This document shows, piece after piece, positions 1 to 7,188 of a stretch of 22,935 bases of DNA. Under the pieces are notes generated by a model. That model searched no databases. It was not told the origin of the DNA and worked only from the letters and a program-made list of their open reading frames with translations. Position 1 is the first letter of the stretch; every line of letters starts with the position of its first letter. The DNA is from a virus: IMG/VR virus record IMGVR_UViG_3300020444_000010, positions 1 to 22,935 of that record; one strand, written 5' to 3'. The position numbers and the translations under genes are program-made.

Positions 1-44
1 AACTATAATATCGTAACTAATAACTGTTTGAGCGAGTAACGAGA

Positions 45-70
45 AGGGTGTCAGAATCATCTGGCACCCT
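45..70 (-). terminator. Hairpin after the last gene, possible terminator
   Basis: A 10-bp inverted repeat (45-54 with 61-70, loop AATCAT) lies 14 to 39 bases beyond the stop codon of the final dioxygenase gene. The arms differ at one pair, which would be a G-U wobble in plus-strand RNA and an A-C mismatch in minus-strand RNA. The minus-strand tract after the stem is TCTCGTT, not a proper run of U, so a strong intrinsic terminator is doubtful. The position at the end of a long operon is the main support. Confidence 0.35.
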
Positions 71-83
71 ATCTTATGCCGCA

Positions 84-716
84 TTAAAATTCAATACTAT
101 TAGCTCCTAATTGCCCACTACCTTTTATCCAATAATTGGCAGCAATCATAAGTCTAGTGGTGTCTGATTCATTTGGTGTAGTAAAGTGATTGACCCATCC
201 CGGAAATATAACTATATCACCAGATAAAACTGGTATATCCCAAACAACCGCATTCCATTTATTGATTTCACTATATGAAAAGGGAAAATAATAGTCTCTC
301 TGAAATATATTTTTTTCATCTGGCGCTTTCAATACTAAATTTCCAGATTCTGCTTTTGGATAATAACATACAGAAAAAATTGTACATGCGTGTTTATGTA
401 TAAAGTGACTATCACCTTTATGATTTACAGTAAGCCAACTTTCCGTTAGTTGTAATTCATTTGTACACGCCATAATCCTATCTTTAAAAATTTGTGCGTG
501 TTGATTTATTAAATCTTTTATTTTCTCTAATTTAGGGTTTTCTAAAAACTTACCTCTATCTACAAATACCTGAACCCCATTCGAACCGATCATTGGTTTT
601 GTGTTTTCTATGTATTTGTCAACAAAGTCTTGAGTGTCTTTATCAAAATTGCTATATGTGTAATTAACATTTTCTTTATAAACAGGAACACCCCAGAGGT
701 TATTATATAAACTCAT
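84..716 (-). CDS. 2OG-Fe(II) dioxygenase, 2OG-FeII_Oxy_5 type
   Basis: A 210-residue putative 2-oxoglutarate/Fe(II)-dependent oxygenase of the small type common in marine phages, expected to hydroxylate an unknown substrate using O2 and 2-oxoglutarate. Seen in the sequence: H107-K-H109 in the segment SHFIHKH, where the family places its first metal ligands, then the GNLVL strand, the FPGWVNH segment with H177, and R188, a candidate 2OG-binding arginine. I chose the ATG at 716. It overlaps the TGA of the upstream gene as ATGA and has GGAAG just before it; an in-frame TTG at 725 would add three residues. It is the last gene of the operon. The family call rests on motif order; the substrate is not predictable. 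The nearby collagen-like fibre is one candidate target, by inference only. Confidence 0.75.
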   Translation of the reverse strand: MSLYNNLWGVPVYKENVNYTYSNFDKDTQDFVDKYIENTKPMIGSNGVQVFVDRGKFLENPKLEKIKDLINQHAQIFKDRIMACTNELQLTESWLTVNHKGDSHFIHKHACTIFSVCYYPKAESGNLVLKAPDEKNIFQRDYYFPFSYSEINKWNAVVWDIPVLSGDIVIFPGWVNHFTTPNESDTTRLMIAANYWIKGSGQLGANSIEF

Positions 717-1336
717 CGCTTCCAATAATCTTCATTCCAATCCCCGTTATCATTCCAAATAAAATGGGCTACGCTTATCCTACAAGATTCTTCGCCACCA
801 ATTAGCGGCTCACTAGCGTGGTTAACAATAGATGGAAATATTATTGTACGCCCCTGTTTAAATTCTATTTTTACGTTTTGGTCCGGGAAACAAAACCCTC
901 CCCCCGTAAATTCACCCCAACCTAATAAAGTTATAGTAGTTATATCAACATTGTCTTTATGGGCTTTATATATTTGCCCCGGACAATAGTAATTTATTAG
1001 TATGCTATCATGATTAGATTCGAGTATTTTACCAAACACAACATCAAATTTCTCTAAATCCTCGCCAAGTTCCGAACTAAATATTTTCTGACCCATACAA
1101 AGTATAGGAGAGGACTCTCGGTTATTTCGTGGATACAAAGGGTCTACAAAAACACCGTTCCCGGTTTGTACAAAGTTACCATTCTCGTCTGTTGCTGAAT
1201 CGATTTTTTTAGCAGGTACCGAAAATCTTCTTAGATCTTTTATTTCTGCTAAAACTTCCTTGTGCTCTTCATCAGTTAAATAGTCATCTATTACTATGTA
1301 ACTTAAATTTTGTTCTCTGTGACAGGTTACTTGCAT
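713..1336 (-). CDS. 2OG-Fe(II) dioxygenase, prolyl-hydroxylase-like
   Basis: A 207-residue enzyme of the prolyl-4-hydroxylase-like 2OG-Fe(II) superfamily. The double-stranded beta-helix core is visible: the metal motif H126-x-D128 (in AHKDNVD), the GGGFCFPD strand, FPSIVNH with the distal ligand H173, and R186 in SCRISVAHF as the 2-oxoglutarate-binding basic residue. All catalytic positions are present. The start is set at ATG 1336, 9 bases beyond the previous stop codon and preceded by AAGGGG; a TTG at 1372 would add 12 residues overlapping the upstream gene. The C-terminus overlaps the next gene as ATGA, indicating coupled translation. The protein is clearly distinct from the dioxygenases on either side, so these are three different enzymes and not a recent triplication. 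Substrate unknown; peptidyl proline is plausible from family resemblance. Confidence 0.8.
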   Translation of the reverse strand: MQVTCHREQNLSYIVIDDYLTDEEHKEVLAEIKDLRRFSVPAKKIDSATDENGNFVQTGNGVFVDPLYPRNNRESSPILCMGQKIFSSELGEDLEKFDVVFGKILESNHDSILINYYCPGQIYKAHKDNVDITTITLLGWGEFTGGGFCFPDQNVKIEFKQGRTIIFPSIVNHASEPLIGGEESCRISVAHFIWNDNGDWNEDYWKR

Positions 1337-1344
1337 ACTACCCC

Positions 1345-1956
1345 TTATTTTAGCGCTGGGCCACCGGCCCAAACAACTAGAGAGTACCGCACTCCCTTAG
1401 TGACAGGAGTCACACGGTGCAAGGTATAAGATGGAAACACGGTAATAAGCCCCTTCTGCTTATTAACTGTCTCTGGCTCTGCTTTATCGAAAACCTGTAA
1501 TTCGCCTCCTTCATACTCAGACGGGTCAGACAGTTGTAAAACCATTGATAGTTTTCTTGGTACCTTGGTGTTGTCCCCCATATCAATGTGCCATGTGTAA
1601 TGTGCATCTATTTCGTCGTAAATGGTGAACTGCATGTCTTCACAAAAGCCGTACAGATCAAAGTTATAATACTGCGCGTTTAACTTATTCGCCACATCCG
1701 CCATGCATTCATAAATCCATGAAGTCTCTGGTGTGCGACTAAGCCAAGAGACTTTGGTTTTTCTTATCTGTTCAGGAGCCGGACCATCGTCGTTGCTTAT
1801 TGACGCGGGCATAGTCACCAATGCCTTGAGGTCCTCTTTTATTTGTTCGATATCTTCATCGGTAAAAGCATTTTCCCACCAAGCAAAGGTAGGATGGCGC
1901 CCCTCATGTACTACGGGGGGAAATATATAATTAGACACTCGGCTCACCTTTGCCAT
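1345..1956 (-). CDS. PKHD-type 2OG-Fe(II) hydroxylase
   Basis: A 203-residue protein resembling PiuC/YbiX-type PKHD hydroxylases and Rps23-Pro-64-type prolyl hydroxylases. Motifs in order: H123-x-D125 (WHIDMGD), the family's hallmark block RKLSMVLQLSDPSEYEGGEL (134-153), FPSYTLH with H180, and R190 in VRYSLVVW for 2-oxoglutarate. The active site looks complete. The start is uncertain. ATG 1956 overlaps the halogenase gene by 26 bases and lacks a clear ribosome site. A GTG at 1938 has AAAGGTGA six bases upstream and overlaps the halogenase stop codon by only 8 bases; it would shorten the protein by six residues. It is the first of three consecutive dioxygenase genes and lies directly after the halogenase. 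Substrate unknown. Confidence 0.82.
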   Translation of the reverse strand: MAKVSRVSNYIFPPVVHEGRHPTFAWWENAFTDEDIEQIKEDLKALVTMPASISNDDGPAPEQIRKTKVSWLSRTPETSWIYECMADVANKLNAQYYNFDLYGFCEDMQFTIYDEIDAHYTWHIDMGDNTKVPRKLSMVLQLSDPSEYEGGELQVFDKAEPETVNKQKGLITVFPSYTLHRVTPVTKGVRYSLVVWAGGPALK

Positions 1957-3409
1957 ATTGAGAAATAGCTTTGTTCATTTGTAGTAACTCAAAGTTGCTG
2001 TGCCTACCCCGATGTCTGTACATTTCGTTATTCGCATAGTGGTAGTTTAATGTCATCAAGTCGTCTGTGGCAGAGAGCCTAGAGGGAAAGCCTCCTTTAA
2101 TCCCCACACCTTCAAATAGAGATATCCAACTATGCTCATGAAATATAGCGCCGTCTGGCAAAAAACTTAAACTGTAGCCGAACTTTTCATATAAGCTAAT
2201 TCTTTCTATTAACTCCTCAGAGAGTTCTTGTTCTTTGACCATATCCCAAAACTTAGAGGTGTAAGTGCTGTTAAGGTAGTGGAGCCTTACAAAATCCATT
2301 GTCTCTTCGTATTTTAAAGTCATTCTAGCGTTGTGTGCTAAAATATCTGTCGAATTATAGAACCCCTTCCGTATTCTTCCAGTAAGGCTATAACCCGCAT
2401 CCTGTATTAAAGCAATACCTGAGGACTCTAAAGGCTCAACAAATCCAGAGGATAGCCCAATAGAAACAACATTACCTAACCAAGACTCTGAGTTAAATTT
2501 GGGTTCCCACCTAAGAACATTAAACTCTGCTAGTCTTCTATCGCCCCAAATAGAGTCAAACTTAATCTTTGCTTCTTCTACCGAAGTGATATTGGAGTTA
2601 AAGATAATTCCAGCTCCAATTCTGGATTGGATTGGTATTACCCACATCCAACCAATATCAAGGCATTGTGATATGGTGTATGGGCGCATTTCAATAGCTT
2701 CATCCACATACTTGACGGGGGCTGCGATAGCGATGTTTACAGGCATATCCCCTGATCGGTCTACCCATTTTGCGTGCTTGGTTGCCTCTGAAAAAACACT
2801 ACTCCATCCGGTGCAGTTAATAAACAAATCAGCTTTTATCTTAGTGCCATCTTTGAGGAGAACAGCTTCTATTTCAGAATCCGTATGCTCTACTTTTTCA
2901 ACAGCCTCCTCGAATATCTTAACCCCCACAACATTATTTTTTAGAAAAAGAGCTAGTTTTTTAGCATCTAAGTGATACCCAATACCCCCATCCACTTTGT
3001 TGTTTTCAACTGAACAGGTGTAGTTGATTAAACATTTCCTACTAAAAGAATCGTGGTCATCAGCTTCACTGGTATTTTTATGCAAAGAAACAGAGCTAGT
3101 CTGATCTACATATTGAAGCCCCGTAAAAGAGTGCCATATTTTATGCCCCTCTTTTACCCAGTCTTCGAACACAATCCCACACTTGTAAGTTCCTTCAACT
3201 TCGTTCAACCACTGGGCTTCGTTAAATCCACACTCCTCCATAAAGTGTACAAAATTAAGTAATGTAGCCTCTCCCACCCCTACGGATGGAATAGTTGGAG
3301 GATCAATAATAGATATTTCAAAGTGCGGGAGTTGATTTCGTATTAAAGCAGCTGTCAACCATCCGGCGGAGCCACCGCCGACAATACAAATTGACGATAT
3401 TTTTTTCAT
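1931..3409 (-). CDS. Flavin-dependent tryptophan-halogenase-family protein
   Basis: A 492-residue flavin-dependent halogenase of the tryptophan halogenase family (PrnA/RebH/VirX1 type), using FADH2, O2 and halide. Diagnostic elements are all present: the FAD-binding glycine motif CIVGGGSAGW (8-17), GVGEAT (44-49), a lysine in TYKCGIVF (K76) at the expected place of the catalytic lysine, the family-defining W-x-W-x-I-P (WMWVIP, 254-259), and EPLESSG with E328 at the expected place of the catalytic glutamate. Length matches the family. Phage members are established: VirX1 from a marine cyanophage is a broad-substrate iodinating halogenase. The gene lies between the 125-residue unknown and the dioxygenases in a fibre operon, and no flavin reductase is visible here, so the host would supply FADH2. 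Activity and substrate are not provable from sequence; the motifs argue against a decayed gene. Confidence 0.88.
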   Translation of the reverse strand: MKKISSICIVGGGSAGWLTAALIRNQLPHFEISIIDPPTIPSVGVGEATLLNFVHFMEECGFNEAQWLNEVEGTYKCGIVFEDWVKEGHKIWHSFTGLQYVDQTSSVSLHKNTSEADDHDSFSRKCLINYTCSVENNKVDGGIGYHLDAKKLALFLKNNVVGVKIFEEAVEKVEHTDSEIEAVLLKDGTKIKADLFINCTGWSSVFSEATKHAKWVDRSGDMPVNIAIAAPVKYVDEAIEMRPYTISQCLDIGWMWVIPIQSRIGAGIIFNSNITSVEEAKIKFDSIWGDRRLAEFNVLRWEPKFNSESWLGNVVSIGLSSGFVEPLESSGIALIQDAGYSLTGRIRKGFYNSTDILAHNARMTLKYEETMDFVRLHYLNSTYTSKFWDMVKEQELSEELIERISLYEKFGYSLSFLPDGAIFHEHSWISLFEGVGIKGGFPSRLSATDDLMTLNYHYANNEMYRHRGRHSNFELLQMNKAISQYGKGEPSV

Positions 3410-3450
3410 CTTCTTATTCTCTTATTATAATATTATTATTTTCTAGCTCC

Positions 3451-3828
3451 TTAGTCCGGTAGTGTCGGAGGATCCGGAGGTGGTGGAATAGTAACATCGC
3501 GATCCACTCCTATCATGTCTTTTAAACTTGTCATCGATGTATCAATGGCAGGGTCCTTAATCTTTTCTAGTAGGTCAAACCAAGGTGCCGGAGCCCTTAC
3601 CGAAATGTATTCGTCAAGAGCATCTCCCGTTAAGGCAGGTACATCAAAGAATGTGAGATTCATATCCGATATGCAAGTTTTGATGCTGCCATCCGAGTGA
3701 CGTATAATTTCACCTGTGTCTACGTCACGAACAGCTAAGTCTTCTTCTGTACTTACATCGCTATAATACCTGATTTCGGCACTGTGACCATCCTCTGAAA
3801 CACCTAAGATTCTGTATTTGATTTGCAT
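3451..3828 (-). CDS. Hypothetical protein with proline-rich C-terminus
   Basis: A 125-residue acidic protein that I do not recognise. The first half looks beta-rich (KYRILGVSEDGHSAEIRYYS) and the second half has an amphipathic helix-like stretch (WFDLLEKIKDPAID). It ends in a proline run, IPPPPDPPTLPD. It starts at ATG 3828 with TAGGAG upstream, ten bases after the stop of the collagen-like fibre gene. Its place directly after a fibre would suit a fibre chaperone or small virion protein, but no motif confirms this. It is followed by 41 AT-rich bases before the halogenase gene; these contain no convincing promoter or terminator. Confidence 0.7.
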   Translation of the reverse strand: MQIKYRILGVSEDGHSAEIRYYSDVSTEEDLAVRDVDTGEIIRHSDGSIKTCISDMNLTFFDVPALTGDALDEYISVRAPAPWFDLLEKIKDPAIDTSMTSLKDMIGVDRDVTIPPPPDPPTLPD

Positions 3829-3837
3829 ATTAAACTC

Positions 3838-5229
3838 CTAAGAAATAGCCCCGTTACGGGTGCCCGTTGAAATGTAAGAAATGTTTGAATTACCGGTAAC
3901 TGAATTACCTGTAGGACCCGCAGGACCTGTAGGACCTTGAGGACCTGTAGGACCTTGAGGACCAGTAGGACCAGTAGGACCAGTAGGACCAGTAGGACCT
4001 TGAGAACCCGGAGTAGTACCAGCTGGACCCGTAGGACCAGTAGGACCTGCTCCTGAAGGCCCTGCTGCACCTCCAGGACCTGCAGCAGGTCCAGGACCCC
4101 ATGCTGTTGGGCCGCAACTGCTACCAGGTGAACCTGAGTTCGCGTCGCCATTCGCCGCAGCTAACCCACCTGCTCCTCCGGCACCTCCATTCTGGGGGCC
4201 ATTGACATGATATCCGCCAGCACCACCTGCTCCTCCGGGACCACTACCACTACCGGCTGCGCCTGATGCGTAACCAGAGGCAGATGGTCCTTGAGCAAAA
4301 GTAGTTCCACCAGCACCACCAGAACCGCCGTAAGAGCCACCGCCGCCGCCACCGCCGCCGCAGGCCCACCAATTACCTGTATAATCCCAAGCACTACTTT
4401 GCCCTCCACCGCCACCGCCACCGCCGCGAAAAGTTCCACCCGGACCACCCGGACCTCCAGGACCAGCAGGACCGCCGGGGCCACCCGGACCGCCCGGACC
4501 ACCGCCGCCACCAGGACCACCTGGACCGCCTGGACCGCCGGGGCCACCCGGACCACCCGGACCAAGTCCTCCTGAAAGAGTACCAGAACCATTATCAAAA
4601 GTGACTGTTACCCCCGAGTTTGTATCAGCAGTAAATGCTGTTCCGCCTGTCTCACCCGGACCGCCTGTACCACCAGTACCGCCTGGATTACCTGTACCGC
4701 CTGTACCACCTGTAGGACCTGTACCGCCAGTACCGCCAGTACCACCTGTACCACCTGTACCACCTGTACCACCTGTACCGCCAGCAGAACCTTGGCTGCC
4801 ACTAGCGCCCGCGGTGCCGTAGTCTCCTCCTTTACCTCCTGCACCTCCGGGACCTGCCGCGCCCGTCGATCCAGTAGAACCGGGAGGACCGGTAGGACCG
4901 GTAGGACCGGTATCACCAGGAGTGGAAGAGGGAGTACCAGTTGGACCAGTTGAACCAGTATCACCAGTATCACCAGTAGCACCAGTGGCAGAAGCACCCC
5001 CGTACCCTGAAGCAGTTGCGGTATGCTTAATATAAATTTGCGATCCTGCTTTCCACGTCGTGCCGGTACGTATCGCAGGAGTACCTTCAGCAGTTGACCC
5101 TTGGTTAGTAGCAATCAGTGCTTCTACACGCACAGCATTAGGTGGAGCACCAGCCGCTGTATTAAGGTTGAGGTCATCCCCTGCATCAGGAGTTAACACT
5201 ATCAACGGTTCACCTGGAAGAAACATCAT
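3838..5229 (-). CDS. Collagen-like, glycine-rich phage fibre protein
   Basis: A 463-residue low-complexity virion protein. Residues 1-75 form a non-repetitive head ([19 protein letters not shown] onward), likely for attachment. Residues from about 76 show collagen-type G-x-y triplets ([23 protein letters not shown]), then a run of G-G-T, a G-P-G-G stretch, and polyglycine flanking an aromatic island [15 protein letters not shown]. Then come Gly/Ala-rich sequence with a second cysteine (GSSCGP) and a terminal run of GPT/GPQ triplets ending at [12 protein letters not shown]-like sequence. Collagen-like triplets are known in phage fibres as trimerising rods. The ATG at 5229 overlaps the previous stop as TAATG; a second ATG follows at once, and AGGAG lies upstream. 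Four oxidative enzymes are encoded downstream in the same operon, so this fibre is a candidate substrate (inference). Confidence 0.85.
   Translation of the reverse strand: MMFLPGEPLIVLTPDAGDDLNLNTAAGAPPNAVRVEALIATNQGSTAEGTPAIRTGTTWKAGSQIYIKHTATASGYGGASATGATGDTGDTGSTGPTGTPSSTPGDTGPTGPTGPPGSTGSTGAAGPGGAGGKGGDYGTAGASGSQGSAGGTGGTGGTGGTGGTGGTGGTGPTGGTGGTGNPGGTGGTGGPGETGGTAFTADTNSGVTVTFDNGSGTLSGGLGPGGPGGPGGPGGPGGPGGGGGPGGPGGPGGPAGPGGPGGPGGTFRGGGGGGGGQSSAWDYTGNWWACGGGGGGGGSYGGSGGAGGTTFAQGPSASGYASGAAGSGSGPGGAGGAGGYHVNGPQNGGAGGAGGLAAANGDANSGSPGSSCGPTAWGPGPAAGPGGAAGPSGAGPTGPTGPAGTTPGSQGPTGPTGPTGPTGPQGPTGPQGPTGPAGPTGNSVTGNSNISYISTGTRNGAIS
3905..4014. repeat. 9-base tandem repeats encoding GPT/GPQ triplets
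   Basis: Near-perfect 9-base units (GTAGGACCA or GTAGGACCT on the plus strand) repeat about a dozen times and encode the C-terminal G-P-T / G-P-Q collagen-like rod. Units are a multiple of three, so gain or loss would change rod length without a frameshift. Confidence 0.85.
4660..4791. repeat. 9-base tandem repeats encoding glycine-rich run
   Basis: Tandem 9-base units of the form TGTACCACC, with CCGCC and CAGTACC variants, run through this stretch. At least four consecutive identical copies lie near 4741-4777. On the coding strand they give G-G-T repeats. The repeats keep frame and are a likely site of slippage. Confidence 0.85.
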
Positions 5230-6533
5230 TATGCGGCTCCTCTAGACACTAACGAACCGTAGATATTAGTACCATCGTAAATAAATGCCAAAACGTCTAC
5301 TGCATTAGCCGCCGTAGACAGCACTGGAGCAGCGCCAGCCGACCATTTGAATATAGCGTTCCAAGTAACAGTTCTGCTGCCTGTACCATCTTGAGTAAGT
5401 CTTAACGCAGAAGAACCCACTGCAAGATTTGTAGGAGCTGCCATTGTTCTATTGTCTGCTATTGTCCAAAGGGCTATGTTTCCAAAAGCATGATCCCAAT
5501 TAACCGTAGCTCCATCTGTCAAAGTTTGTGTAGCATATACAGTGCCCGCATTTGCAAATGTATCCCAATGTGCTGTGTCTGAACTAAATGTACCTGAAGT
5601 ATGATCCGCGGAGGCTACATACACCGACCCACTTGAATTCACAATATCATTAACCTTGTAGGCAGTTGACGTTGCCCAATTGCCTTTCCAGTCCATTCCA
5701 CCAGAAAACTTCACCCATTTAGATGCGGCTAAATCTGTTGCAAACGTGCCCGAGGTGTGGCCTACCAGTGCTTTATATGTTTGACCGCCATAAGATAAAA
5801 CATCATCTACTTTATAGGCAGTAGTAGTAGCCCAATTGCCTTTGTGTTCCATACCATGTGAGAATTGATTCCAATACGCTGTGACTGTGGGAATGTTGCC
5901 CGTTGAATTTTGAATACAGATGTAAGTATTGGCACCATAATAGACGACATCATCTACTTGATATTCAGTATCGAAAGATAAAGCAACATCGTCAGTTAAA
6001 CTTTGTGCTGAACTTAATACTAAATTATTTTGATCTGTAACTGTTGATACTGTAACTGTTCCTGAAATACCTGAGCCAGTTACTACCATTCCTACAGCAA
6101 TAGTTCCAACGTTTGTGTCAACCACTAATGCTGTTGTACTCGAAGTTGTACCGTTAACTGCTGCTGTAGCTTCAGCGTACTGGCCTTCAAACTTAATACC
6201 TGTAGCGAGTAGCTCCCAATAGGTAGCGTTTGGAGGCGCAGTTCCTGCAGTTGTAAGAAGGATACATACATATGCATTATTGGCATGCTGCACCACTTCG
6301 TGAGGCTTGTATGCAGTTCCTGCAGCGTACTCACCTTTCCACGACAGTCCTTCCTGAACTAATGACCAGTAAGTTGTGTCTGTAGTTAGATTACCGGTTG
6401 CCGCCAGTGCATAAACATAAACGAACACGTCACCACCGTAACGCACTAAATCATTGGATTCATACTCGGTGCCTACGGCCCACTCCCCAGCCCAATTAAA
6501 TCGTAGTTTCCCTAGATCAATAGTTGTACTCAT
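5229..6533 (-). CDS. Tail fibre with carbohydrate-binding-like repeats
   Basis: A 434-residue fibre protein, first gene after a strong promoter. It has five repeats of about 50 residues resembling chitin-binding CBM5/12 folds, each with a W-x(4)-x-x-Y-x(3)-D/E-V-x-Y-x-G-x-x-Y core and a closing YW or W. They lie roughly at 13-60, 62-110, 114-226, 228-277 and 280-327. The third repeat is interrupted by about 65 residues rich in T, V and G (about 121-186, including [16 protein letters not shown]), an inserted beta domain. Residues 331-434 form a C-terminal domain ([25 protein letters not shown]) that resembles the end of the fibre encoded at 10601-11839. GGAGA lies before the ATG. Likely role: binding of surface polysaccharide; exact ligand unknown. 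Confidence 0.8.
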   Translation of the reverse strand: MSTTIDLGKLRFNWAGEWAVGTEYESNDLVRYGGDVFVYVYALAATGNLTTDTTYWSLVQEGLSWKGEYAAGTAYKPHEVVQHANNAYVCILLTTAGTAPPNATYWELLATGIKFEGQYAEATAAVNGTTSSTTALVVDTNVGTIAVGMVVTGSGISGTVTVSTVTDQNNLVLSSAQSLTDDVALSFDTEYQVDDVVYYGANTYICIQNSTGNIPTVTAYWNQFSHGMEHKGNWATTTAYKVDDVLSYGGQTYKALVGHTSGTFATDLAASKWVKFSGGMDWKGNWATSTAYKVNDIVNSSGSVYVASADHTSGTFSSDTAHWDTFANAGTVYATQTLTDGATVNWDHAFGNIALWTIADNRTMAAPTNLAVGSSALRLTQDGTGSRTVTWNAIFKWSAGAAPVLSTAANAVDVLAFIYDGTNIYGSLVSRGAA

Positions 6534-6556
6534 GTGTTTTAACTCTCCATGCTATT

Positions 6557-6585
6557 ATTATAGCAAACCCGACATTTTATGTCAA
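6557..6585 (-). promoter_or_regulatory. Perfect sigma70-type promoter with operator-like palindrome
   Basis: On the minus strand TTGACA (6580-6585) and TATAAT (6557-6562) are separated by exactly 17 bp, the full bacterial sigma70 consensus. The -35 box overlaps the inverted repeat GACAT-AAA-ATGTC. Transcription would begin near 6550, giving a leader of only about 17 bases to the ATG at 6533, with GGAGA inside it. It would drive the two fibre genes and the four-enzyme cassette. Confidence 0.85.
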
Positions 6586-6610
6586 GAAATTTTGTAGTAT
6601 AGTTATGATT

Positions 6611-6639
6611 CTAAAGCAAAAAATTATTTTTTGATTTAG
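6611..6639 (-). repeat. AT-rich inverted repeat, possible weak terminator
   Basis: A 29-base imperfect palindrome (13-base arms around TTA, one mismatch) sits just after the stop codon of the 73-residue gene and upstream of the 6557-6585 promoter. The core is CAAAAAA-TTA-TTTTTTG. It could end upstream transcription or act as an AT-rich UP-like element. The lack of GC pairs argues against a classical terminator. Confidence 0.45.
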
Positions 6640-6642
6640 TAA

Positions 6643-6864
6643 TTATTCATATACCACTTCTATATGCCCCCTTGTACCCCATTGGTACAATAGTTTATTT
6701 TGTGACCAGAAGGAGTCCTTGTAATCAAGGTCTCCTAGATAAACCGTAGTGGTGTCTATGACATCTACAGTTAGACCGCCGTTACTTCTGTCCAACTTAA
6801 AGCCATAAAAAACCTGATGACTATGTGTTGGTGTATCTTCGGGTTTAGCTCCTATATAAGCCAT
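6643..6864 (-). CDS. Small hypothetical phage protein (73 aa)
   Basis: A 73-residue protein that I do not recognise, beginning MAYIGAKPEDTPTHSHQVFYG and ending in an aromatic, charged tail (FWSQNKLLYQWGTRGHIEVVYE-like). No signal peptide or membrane segment is visible. The ATG overlaps the TAA of the preceding gene as TAATG, so translation is coupled. It is the last gene of the middle fibre block, ending before the inverted repeat and second promoter. MAYIGAKP-type starts are seen in small phage virion proteins, but that is a weak hint. Confidence 0.7.
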   Translation of the reverse strand: MAYIGAKPEDTPTHSHQVFYGFKLDRSNGGLTVDVIDTTTVYLGDLDYKDSFWSQNKLLYQWGTRGHIEVVYE

Positions 6865-7187
6865 TAGGTTATCTCCAATACGCTTAAGAATGCGGTTAAC
6901 ATGTTAGTACTTGTAGCCAGAACTTTTAAACTATCCCCCGCTTCTAGATTTATCGGTTTATCGAATGTTAATGTACTACCTGGTGGAACAGGCGCCCTAT
7001 AAAGAATATTATAATCCGTGCTTGCAGAAGTGTCATTGACAATAACAGTTACAAAACCTTCATAACCTTCCGTTATATTAGTTAAAAATAACGCATTTAC
7101 CACTGATTCAGTCGAAGACGGTGCCGTATACATTGTTTGAGCAGTAGCGGTGACGCTAATCCCTTTGTTTTTGAATGCATTAGCCAT
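6864..7187 (-). CDS. Small beta-rich probable virion protein (107 aa)
   Basis: A 107-residue protein with an immunoglobulin-like or jelly-roll-like strand pattern: NALFLTNITEGYEGFVTVIV, then ILYRAPVPPGSTLTFDKPINLEAGDSLKVLA. The phrase PGSTL-x-F near the centre and LEAGDSLKV near the end are typical of small phage structural proteins that sit on tails or heads. A strong AGGAGG lies seven bases before the ATG, inside the end of the preceding small gene. The stop overlaps the next ATG. Function beyond structural is not visible. Confidence 0.72.
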   Translation of the reverse strand: MANAFKNKGISVTATAQTMYTAPSSTESVVNALFLTNITEGYEGFVTVIVNDTSASTDYNILYRAPVPPGSTLTFDKPINLEAGDSLKVLATSTNMLTAFLSVLEIT

Positions 7188-7188
7188 A

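Noticed and set aside
1-44. Promoter-like AT-rich sequence at the left edge
   Set aside because: No clear -35/-10 pair on either strand and too little flanking sequence to judge.
3410-3450. Possible promoter (TATAAT-like) in front of the halogenase gene
   Set aside because: There is no -35 box at the right spacing, and the predicted start would leave only about five bases before the ATG. The stretch is simply AT-rich.
4291-4575. Long open frames opposite or shifted to the collagen-like gene (Thr/Arg-rich, Leu/Val-rich)
   Set aside because: They are shadows caused by low-complexity GC-rich repeats that lack stop codons in all frames; no ribosome sites and no sensible protein composition.
4660-4791. 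Tandem repeats considered as a CRISPR array
   Set aside because: Units are 9 bases with no spacers and continue a reading frame of glycine-rich protein.
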